Shown here: positions 56,098 through 64,000 of the stretch, one piece after another | Numbering within the stretch: the first letter of the stretch is position 1 | Layout of the letters: the number at the start of each line of letters is the position of its first letter | NCBI GenBank assembly: GCA_011109175.1 | Contig: RDEW01000023.1 | Span: forward strand, 221,225 to 285,224 | Origin: Dicyema japonicum | Lineage: Eukaryota; Dicyemida; Rhombozoa; Dicyemidae | DNA length: 64,000 nt | Direction: 5' to 3' | Notes under the pieces: model-generated | What the model was told of the DNA's origin: nothing | Database searches by the model: none | What the model saw: only the letters and a program-made list of their open reading frames with translations | Translations under genes and position numbers: made by a program

Positions 56098-56390
56098 TTT
56101 AAATCGGTTCAGACACCTGGAGCAGCTGCTTCGACTGCGGAGAACCTAAAAATCAAGAAATATTCTTGCCTCGGGGATCGCTACCAATTTACTCCTGTTG
56201 CGACCGAATCATCGGGAGCCGTTGGTCCAATGACGGCTGAGTTCTTGCAAGAACTCGGAGAATTGCTTGCCAGAAAGAAAAGGGATCAACGAGAAGGGTT
56301 ATGGTTAAGACAAAAGATTGGAATAGCCATACTCCGAGTGAACTCGTTCGCAATCCACGCAGCAGGCTTCCTCAACTGACATTTGTTTAA
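56098..56390 (+). mobile_element. LINE family A tail inserted in family G
   Basis: From 56098 the DNA equals the reverse complement of about 7270-7560 with few changes: SVQTPGAAASTAENLKIKKY, ATESSGAVGPMTAEFLQELG and RVNSFAIHAAGFLN. The same 3' end (aactgacatttgtttaatt) follows. The reading frame passes from the endonuclease remnant into this tail without a stop (55675-56379). Confidence 0.85.
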
Positions 56391-57015
56391 TTGTTAAAGT
56401 TTTTTTACCTAAAAAAAATTGAGACATACAAAATCACTAAAGCTATTTTTAATTTATTAACCCCGGATACACCGAGAAAGAAGTTAAAATAAACAACTAA
56501 TTAACTGTATCCAGTTTCCACTTCTACAGATAGAGTCCATCCGAAATCAGCATAAAGGGTAAGACGTCCATGGTTGCTAGTTAAATGTTGTTCTTAAAAG
56601 AGTTACAAGAAAATCATATTATGTAGTAAACAGGCCCGTGCAAATGTTACCTCCAGGGTCAAGTAATTTATAAGATAACAAAAATGTTACTTTTATTTGA
56701 TAATTTTTATTATTTTAAAAAGCTTTTTTATGCTTTTTAAATTTTAGCTCAACTAATCATTTTTTTATTTTTCTATTTTATACATTAAAAATGAGATTTT
56801 TCCACTTTTTATTTTTTAAAGAAAATTAACCCGTGCATATGTTACCGCCAATTTTTAAAAAAAACAGGTTGCCCATAGGCTTCATGTTACCCATGTGACA
56901 TATTAAGATGACAATATGATTCTATTTGTGTTGCTAATAATAATATTTCTATCGGCACAAAATAGAAAATTACTCAAAATTACAAAATAAATTACAAAGA
57001 AAACTTAAACAAATA
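56391..57015. other. AT-rich spacer before DDB1
   Basis: No gene recognised. Two copies of a word like cccgtgcaaatgttacc / cccgtgcatatgttacc (56635 and 56832) may mark a small repeat or short insertion. Confidence 0.35.
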
Positions 57016-60000
57016 TCAGCAGCTCAATGAAAAATTTTCAACCCGCTCAACAAGCTCAGAGGGAGTTACAAGCATATCAAATTGTTCCTGAAATAACTAA
57101 ACCCACAATTCACCTCCAATTTACGAGTCACATTGGCCAGTTCTTTGGAACTCATTCGGAGAACAGACAAAAGGACATTCCCATCAATGAAATCTGAGAA
57201 CTTGTAAGGGTATGAATAATATTTCGGAAACCCAGAATATTCTTTTCTAAATCTAAGAATCAGGACACGTGACCACCTTTCATAGTAAATATTTCCCACA
57301 TTACTGAGTGTAGACAACACAGAAGACTGAACCGCGGTATAAAAATCAGCAAGGGACTCATCCTCAATGGTTTTAATCGACCCAACACATCCTGACAGTG
57401 TCCCGAAAATAATCTTAGAATCGTCGTAGAACTTGGTCAAATATCCAGGTATCATAATATTGAGGGAATCAGCCAAATAGTAACAAGAAAGAATGTTTAA
57501 TCTATCCGCGTCGGGCTTATTTTCGTACAAAATCAAGTTATTGTTGGAATCAAACGCTAAAAACAAATTATCCCTCACAAATTCAATATTTACGATAGTC
57601 CTCACCGAGACATCTCGATTCACCTGAATTCTGAAAAGAATCTTACCTCAACGATAGAGGAGGAAACTTCGTCAAATCTCAACAAGGCTATGGACTCCAA
57701 AAAATCTCCAACAAGGATTAGATCTTCAAACACCTTCATAACGGTGCAGGACACGTATTTATTAAGAGAGCACACAAGAGTAATACCACACTGAGACACA
57801 GAAAACAGCTCAATCTAAATTACAAAGAAAATCGTACTCTCCCATTAATAGAGGCTACAAGCATGTCTCGGTACTGTTGAAGACAATATGGCACTCCGCT
57901 CACATTAATTTCATATGACTTTGAAATTTCCCCACTTTCCCGTTTAAATATGACGATCTTGCCATTCTCACTATCAAGAAAATCATTCTCATCTTCCCCT
58001 GTAATTCCAACTCCATATAATATGCCACATGGAAAGTTCAGAACAACAACAGAGGTGATATAGAATGCAAAATTATGAGAATAGAGCACTCCAGTAGTAA
58101 TACATAATTACCTTCATATGTATCTCCATCTAGTGCTAAAAATGAAGAAAAGGGGGAAGATTCAGTTAAATTTGGAAAAATAGAATTATCTTGGGCTAAA
58201 GGAAAGGATTCGTGAGAATTCGTGCAAAATCTGGACCCACGTTTTAAAATATCAAGAGCAGTTGTAGCAAGTAGAATAAGGTTGTTTTCTGGGCAATATT
58301 TGATTCGTCTACTTTAAATTAGAATATAACCTCGGTGTTTCACTCAGTGGAATATGCTTGCAGTAGATCCTCTGTCCGACTTCAAACTTTCCCACAATGA
58401 GGTATTCCCCATTCGAAATTAAATGACTGAGATTAAAAACCAAGCAAACCAATCTTGGAAATGGGAAGAATTGTAATTTACGATGTATTGCATCCTGTTG
58501 GGATTGACAGGCCAAATCATTAGATTATCGTTGGAAAAGCGAATTTCAGCTGACGAGGATGAGCAAGCTAGGACAACAAAATCTCCCTCAGCCATGATCT
58601 TACACAAAGAGATGGAAGATTGCGACAGAACATGCTCACGTGGATATCTGAGGAGTTCTGGGGTAATCTGTCAACATATACCAGTGATTGTGTCATATTC
58701 AAGATGGAAAATGCGACCATCCACGGTCGAACATAAAAGTCGCTGAGAATTCCAAGACGATAGTAAGACCAGACTCAATATAGAGGCAAATTCTACAAAT
58801 AATCAAAAACACACAACCCTGATCAACCACCACAGTAGAAATAAACTCAAATTGAGTTAGTTTGTAGACATAAACACCACAGTCGTTCCAAAAGGAGACA
58901 AAGAATATATCTCCAGCCAAGCACAGAGCAGATATTTCACCTTTGAAATTATGAGAACTGTATCAATAAATATACATTCAAACTCAATCAGCTGAATCTC
59001 CCCATTATTTAAGGTCAAATAGTAACCGGAGCAGGCTGAAGAACACAAAATACGGGTAGTGTCAGAGGAAACAACAGAAATGGGAATGTTAGGAGACCAC
59101 CTTTTGACAGTACTGGACACTGTCTCAATAATAAGAACCTCCACTTCATTAATCTAATCGTAGAAATAGTCAAATACGAGCAAAATATGTCTATCCGATA
59201 TATTTTTGCAATAAAGGGTGTAGACAGACGTATTTAACCAATCAAAATCAACCTCTGTGACATTTTTTTCTGTTATTTTGATAATACTACAATTATACTA
59301 CTCTTAACTGAGAACTATCGTCACTAGAAATGAGAACGTAGTCATCAAAATCTTCATAAATACTTAGTGGAGCAATATCTAAGCATAAAGACAACAAATA
59401 CAGTTTATTAATGGGCAATAAATACTAAGAAAACTGACATAGCCAACAGCTCTATGAAGAACATTTAATGACCCAGCTTTTCCATATCCAGAACAGGTAA
59501 TCACCTTAAATGAGCCAATCACAAACTCTATGGTCAGTTTTATCTTTGCTAGCGAAAGTCATGTCCACAATCGGAGCAATATTGGGAATATGAGAAAGAA
59601 ACTTAACCCATCCTCCACATTGGTTGCCATTGGATACCAACTAGAACTAAATCGATAAATACTTGAACAATCTGGGAATCACCATATCGGGATCCAACAA
59701 AGATAACTCCATTGCCCAAATGAACCAATGTAGAGGGGATCGTGATCTTACCCAAAGTCCCAAAGTGGATATCAGTGACCTTTGAATCGCTCCGTACGAG
59801 AATTATGTAGTGAAGTAGTCCGTTAAAGTCCCGAGTATGAATCTTGACTCATCATTGCCGACAGTGCAACAACAGGTGATAGAGGAATCCTAAAATAACC
59901 GAAAGGTATACTCCAAAGGAGGCTGACGTACGACTTACTGTGTGTCCTTGACTTACATAAACAACCGTGTTACTCCCGTATAGGATAAAAGTGTCTTGGG

Positions 60001-60813
60001 AGTTAGTTACTAAAATAAGCAAATCACAAACAAGGATGAATTTTGCTGACGTTGTTGGAGATTCTCCCGGATCCCAAGGAATAAGCAGAACTCTGGTATT
60101 TATGAGAGCAAATTTCGTGGATTGAGAAAAATTTATGAAATCCATTCTTGAATTATAGAATAAATCATACATTGTATAAAATAACAAGATTTGGTTCAGA
60201 AGACTTGACGAAGGCATACGAGAGGATAGACTGTTCGTCTACACTGAAAATGAGATAATTCAAACTGAATATTTTTCGTAGAATTAAAGGAAAGTCCACA
60301 GTGATCAAGGGTTATAATTTTGATTACGTTGCTATTTAGTTGGAACGCAATAAAAGAGCCGGTTGGGTCGATTACTGGGGGAGATATTGACTTTTTTAGT
60401 TGAATGCAGTCCTTATTAATTATTTGTATAATTTACAGGGAATGTTCCATGGGCCACTGTACAGATTTTAAATTCGTCATTTTCTTCGTGGCATTCAACG
60501 ATGATGAAGTTAAGGCGGTTTGTGTATATCAGGAGCGATTCCTTGGATGATTCAGAGTTCTACTATGAGCAAAGACAGGGACCTTGTTAGAGAATAACTG
60601 GATGGTGTCGATTTTACCAAATATCGGAATTTCCAGTACAGGGGACAGTTGACATTCTGAATATTTGTATACTTCGATGAGGGAGTTTTTGGCCAAGAGG
60701 AGATTCAGACACGTTTCGTTTGCGAAATAACCTGAAATTTGTTTTGTAAACTTACCAATTGCACTGTGAGTTACGGCTGTAGAATCTTTGATCAGCGTGC
60801 AACAGAACTTCAT
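57016..60813 (-). CDS. DDB1: DDB1, adaptor of CUL4 ubiquitin ligases
   Basis: DDB1 is a three-propeller protein linking substrate receptors to CUL4. From the ATG at 60813: IKDSTAVTHSAIG, intron 60732-60755 (24 bp), ANETCLNLLLAKNSLIEVYK and LEIPIFGKIDTIQLF, as in human LNLLIAKNTRLEIY and GKIAVMELF. Mid-protein blocks match too: KRWSPNIPISVVSSDTTRIL, DFVVLACSSSSAEIRFSND, KHIPLSETPRLYS, GKIVIFKRESGEISKSYEIN and GVPYCLQQYRDMLVASINGR. The C-terminal part reads KIIFGTLSGCVGSI, KFSDFIDGNVLLSVL and ELANVTRKLE. Introns 57624-57646 (23 bp) and 57088-57113 (26 bp) are GT...AG; the last joins to ELVERVENFSLSC and the TGA at 57016. I did not place every intron. Length of about 1,100 residues fits human DDB1 (1,140). 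Confidence 0.9.
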
Positions 60814-60859
60814 ACAATTGATTTATTCAACTTTAATTTTAAAATATTATTTTTATTGT

Positions 60860-62380
60860 TAATTAAAAAAACATGCAACGTGCGTTCGATTCGGAGGCGC
60901 TAAAACACTCTCGATTTGGTAAAAATGTTGAATAAAAGGAGAAGGGTCACTTGCGCTACCAGATGGTATGAATATAATTCTTGCCATATCCGAGAGCGTT
61001 GTGGCAGCTGACCCAAAAGAATGGGCGAGGCAGGTAGTCCTGCAGGTACGTAGCAGGCTATCCCTAATGCCCTGGAATGGTTGGCCATACTTGGCGGAGC
61101 TCCGCAGTGGCAGATTCAGTACTGCTATATCTGTGAGTGAACTCAAGAAAATGGCTGTAGGCAAAGAGGGTATTGGTTTAAAGGGGCGGGGACCAGATGA
61201 CCACAACTTTCAAAGAGAGCACGAGCACCAGAGCTGTGATACGTTGCAGCTCAAGCATTTTTATGAGGTCTTCGCGCGGAATCTCGCTGCAGCGGCAAAT
61301 GTCCCACTTGAGGACCGTATATTTACCCGCAAAATCATTCATTGTAAGGTTAACGGAGTAGTGTTAACCTGTATCAATAAGGCTGTGGCTTATGCGGTGG
61401 AGGCTAAGCAAGTGTATTTGGAAGAAAACATCTTTGACGTCTTCTGAATGTAGAAAATTCAGTATGGCCGAAAATTCTTGCAAGAGTATTTCTACACCCA
61501 TCCGTAGAATATTTACAAAAGGGCGCCAACGGGCTTCAAGTACATTCAGAGGTCCTCTTAAGAGCATTGGACAACCAACATGTCGACCTAAAGTCGTCGA
61601 TACGGCGACAACTAACCTCGATCGAAGGCGCTGTACAAGAATATGCAAGACCGCAATATTTTTGGGGTCGATCAACAAATACATGTCCCCGTTGTAAGTC
61701 AAGGAGCATGTCGGTTGATCATTTAGCCACTCGGTGCGGATCCATGCTCTGCCACAACTATGTGTTGAGGCATAACGGTAGTAAGGAGTCTTTATCATCT
61801 ACTATGCAATAAGTATGGTATTCGCCACACCAGAAAGTTGCGGACTCATAAGGTGCAATCTGTAGTAGAGAACACCAGAGTCCAAATTAAGGTAGACACT
61901 GTTATCCGCACCTCGGTGCTAGTCAAGCACAATAAACCGGACATTGTGGTACACAATAAGGAGTCTGGCCAAGTCTTCATAAACGAGGTTGGCATTACGT
62001 CTCAAGACCGTTTGCAGACTGTGGAAGTAGAGAAAAAAAGGAAGTATGACTTGCTTGCAAACGAGATGGGGTAGATGCTTGGCTGCAAATTCCTCGTTAT
62101 TCCAATAGTAATGACGTGGGAAGGAATTGCAACAAAGTACCACAAGGGTTATCTGAAGCAGTTGGGGGTAGATAGGAAGCTCTAGGCCTATCTACAGTCC
62201 ACTGTATTAAAGCGGACCCTAGAGAGCCTGATATAGAAGTCAGAGCCCGGAGATGTCATATGGGGAGAGGGTTCAATTGGACAAGGCGCTCTCGGAGTTG
62301 TTTCAGCAACCAGAATCGAATCTGCCTGAGGCAGCTGGCGAACAGGCAGGCGAGGAAGGTTGTTAGTTAGTTAGTTAGGA
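60860..62380 (+). mobile_element. LINE family F, C-terminal third
   Basis: The frame 60968-61447 (AADPKEWARQVVLQVRSRL, RIFTRKIIHCKVNGVVLTCI) precedes the zinc-binding block SMSVDHLATRCGSMLCHNYV and LRHNG (61690-61790). Then come RVQIKVDTVIRTSVLVKHNK, PDIVVHNKESGQVFINEVGI, DRLQTVEVEKKRKYDLLANE and, after one stop, VIPIVMTWEGIATKYHKGYL and STVLKRTLESLI. The D...E...K pattern of the final part resembles a restriction-type nuclease (inference). It is the best-preserved family F copy here and ends in a Glu/Gly-rich tail before 62380. Confidence 0.7.
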
Positions 62381-62440
62381 AGTTTGTTGATTATTAAATA
62401 TTAACTTTTTATTGTTGGTTAAATAAAGTTGTTAATTAAC

Positions 62441-62512
62441 AACAAAGAATTTTTATTTAATAAATCAAAATTATTTCAATTAAAAACAAAGAATTTTTAT
62501 TTAATAAATCAA
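62441..62512. repeat. 28-bp direct duplication, 44-bp period
   Basis: The sequence aacaaagaatttttatttaa followed by taaatcaa occurs at 62441 and at 62485. It lies between the family F and family A fragments. Confidence 0.85.
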
Positions 62513-62519
62513 TTATCAT

Positions 62520-63413
62520 CACTCACGGCCTGCGAACCTTTAGTCAGGAGGATTCTACACTCCACCCGAATTCTCAACTGACCAAGAGATAATCCACGCA
62601 CGAGAAGCCTGGAATGCCACCAACCTCCCCCTGCCTCCTTCCCAAGATCGCCAGCGAAACCTGGACAACTTATTATGCTGGAAATCATTTGGACTCCTAC
62701 TGGAATCTGCCAATCAGCACCGACGCGCTTGTTTGCTTTCGGGGGCTTCCCCTGAAAGCGGAGCTTGGCTAAACGCCATCCCCAATGGAGCTTTGGGCAC
62801 TTTTCTGGATGATGAATGCGTTAGAACTGGTATCTCTCTGAGGCTGGGACTAAAAGTATGTGTACCTCACCCGTGCCGATGTGGCATCCTGATAGACTGC
62901 TATGGCCTGCACCCTCTCGCCTGCAGGAGAGCGCTGGCAGATCCCAAGGCACAAGGCTCTGAATGAAATTGTCAGGCGAGCTATGGATGCTGCTGGATAC
63001 TCGGCCATTCTTGAACCGGTCGTGTTATGCAGAAGTGACGGGAAACGACCGGACGGGATGACCATATTTCCATTTGAGGCCGGGAAACCACTGGTTTGGG
63101 ATGTGACATGTACAGACACGTTCGCCCAGAAAAATCTTCACGAGAGTGCTACAAGGGCCTGTTCAGCATCCGTATAGGCGGAGAAGGCCAAACTCGTTAA
63201 ATACGTCGACCTTCCCGATGATGTCAAATTTGTTCCCCTTGCTATGGAGACTTCCGGATCCTACTCCCCCTCTACACTCGAGTTTTTCGGACGTCTTGGA
63301 AACCGGATCACCTCATGCACTGGAGATCTCCGTGAACGCCGCTGGCTATTTGAGCGAATTTCGCTCGCAATTTTGAGAGGGAACAGCCACGCAGTGAGGG
63401 CGGCAACTACCTG
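62520..63413 (+). mobile_element. LINE family A C-terminal region, reference copy
   Basis: This is the best copy of the tail: SPESGAWLNAIPNGALGTFL, PHPCRCGILIDCYGLHPLAC (CxCG...H...C zinc-like motif), SRHKALNEIV-like text, EPVVLCRSDGKRPDGMTIFP, VWDVTCTDTFAQKNLHESA, LAMETSGSYSPSTLEFFGRL and FERISLAILRGNSHAVRAAT then a stop. The pattern GKRPDGM...VWD(V/F)TC is known from many uncharacterised animal RT proteins and resembles a PD-(D/E)XK nuclease core (inference). Two frameshifts are present. Confidence 0.82.
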
Positions 63414-63840
63414 ACTTCTATTGTTTAAATTTACTTATAAAAATTCAAAAAAAAATCATATAATAGTGATTGGAGTAAAGTTGGCTCAGTATGTACTGAC
63501 AGAGCTCTCCCATGCTTGTCTATCGGACAGAAGTTAGTCCTCATTTTCTACCTATATTATCTTCCAAAACATTACCAGAGGAAATTAAGGAGGTTATTGA
63601 TCAAATTATAAAAATAATTAATATTATTCTTTGATGGGCAATGAATCACAGAATTTTTCAAAGTATATGTTAAGAACTTGTTCTGAACATTACAGAAGTA
63701 AGATGACTTTCTAAAGGAATGACTCTGACAAGAGTTGTCGATTATCTGAGGCTATTATCGATTTTTGAATGACCATGGATATAAATATTTATCCGAATTG
63801 CTTGAATCCAATTTAAAGCCAAATTAATCATTTAACAACG
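63414..63840. other. Unassigned AT-rich stretch
   Basis: No coding segment or repeat recognised on either strand. Confidence 0.35.
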
Positions 63841-64000
63841 AACTTATCCCAGTGGTTAAATTCCCCAAAATCCTTGGGTCACGTCACTCAGTTTTAAAAA
63901 ACATATTGAAGAACTTTGGCCACTCGAACGGCCAGCAAAATGAGTGTCTTACCATATTGTACAAGCAATTCATTAGGACGGCACTAAATTATGCTTCCCT
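63841..64000 (+). mobile_element. LINE family H fragment, cut by the window end
   Basis: The text VKFPKILGSRHSVLKNILKN, then CLTILYKQFIRTALNYASP, follows the pattern KxLGxxxDxxLxxxxHI...LYxxxIRxxLxYASP of the RT C-terminus in Jockey/CR1-like LINEs. The element continues beyond the window. Confidence 0.55.

Noticed and set aside
29369-60813. A linked CUL4-DDB1 gene pair
   Set aside because: The genes are 25 kb apart with many elements and other genes between them, and the cullin looks more like CUL1 than CUL4. Co-occurrence is probably chance.
61364-61798. A 144-residue minus-strand frame
   Set aside because: It lies opposite the family F coding region, whose plus-strand motifs (VDHLATRC) are conserved. 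It is a shadow.
1-64000. CRISPR arrays, bacterial operons, Shine-Dalgarno sites or phage
   Set aside because: No regularly spaced repeats with spacers, no prokaryotic gene clusters, and spliced genes throughout. The DNA is eukaryotic.

Overview
The window is nuclear DNA from a small-genome animal, AT-rich and full of decayed transposons. It holds a minority of real genes: a tetraspanin in two copies, an EEIG1/FAM102-type C2 protein, an SLC52A riboflavin transporter, a pentameric ligand-gated ion channel, a CUL1-like cullin, an RPRD1-type CID protein, an EXOC2/Sec5 TIG-domain protein, TMEM9 and DDB1. Their homologues are metazoan and they use the standard stop codons. Almost every intron that can be placed by protein homology is 21-28 bp long, most often 22-24 bp, with GT...AG ends. 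Metazoan genes with such introns point to a dicyemid mesozoan (Dicyema type). This is inference from intron size and gene content; no name comes with the sequence.

Layout. 1-5,000: LINE fragments and tetraspanin copy 1 with a chimeric LINE. 5,000-10,300: LINE remnants, a nearly full-length PHD-finger/WYLDD retroelement (minus strand) and a FLYWCH/MULE remnant. 10,550-13,230: a hAT element split by a Tigger/pogo transposon and a SINE. 13,300-23,400: LINE remnants, an EEIG1/FAM102-like gene, a second hAT and a Tigger. 23,470-25,900: SLC52A and a convergent ion-channel gene. 27,260-29,250: an RTE LINE. 29,369-32,072: cullin. 32,240-35,500: two LINEs head to head. 35,861-36,518: the CID gene. 36,700-39,480: LINE and hAT pieces. 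40,460-41,440: a small membrane-protein fragment and the EXOC2-like gene. 41,655-44,210: a SINE and tetraspanin copy 2 with its LINE. 44,500-47,400: remnants. 47,494-48,010: TMEM9. 48,069-56,390: a LINE, a Tigger with 20-bp perfect inverted repeats enclosing other elements, and another LINE fused to a retroelement tail. 57,016-60,813: DDB1. 60,860-64,000: LINE remnants.

The retroelements fall into recurring families, labelled here by letter. A: PHD finger, WYLDD-box reverse transcriptase and a C-terminal nuclease-like domain. B: EEP plus YADD reverse transcriptase. C: RTE/BovB-like. E, I and H: Jockey/CR1-like. F: elements with a VDHLATRC motif and an IVVHDK-type tail. G: Jockey-like, with zinc-knuckle ORF1 and EEP. 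DNA transposons are Tigger/pogo, hAT (GTF2IRD2/ZBED5-like) and MULE. A tRNA-derived SINE is present in at least five copies.

The host genes are not an operon and do not form one pathway. Cullin and DDB1 are both ubiquitin-ligase scaffolds but lie 25 kb apart, and the cullin resembles CUL1 more than CUL4. SLC52A, tetraspanin, TMEM9 and the channel are membrane proteins; EXOC2 and TMEM9 belong to vesicle traffic. Splice sites were placed by reading frames and by recalled family consensus, without alignment software.
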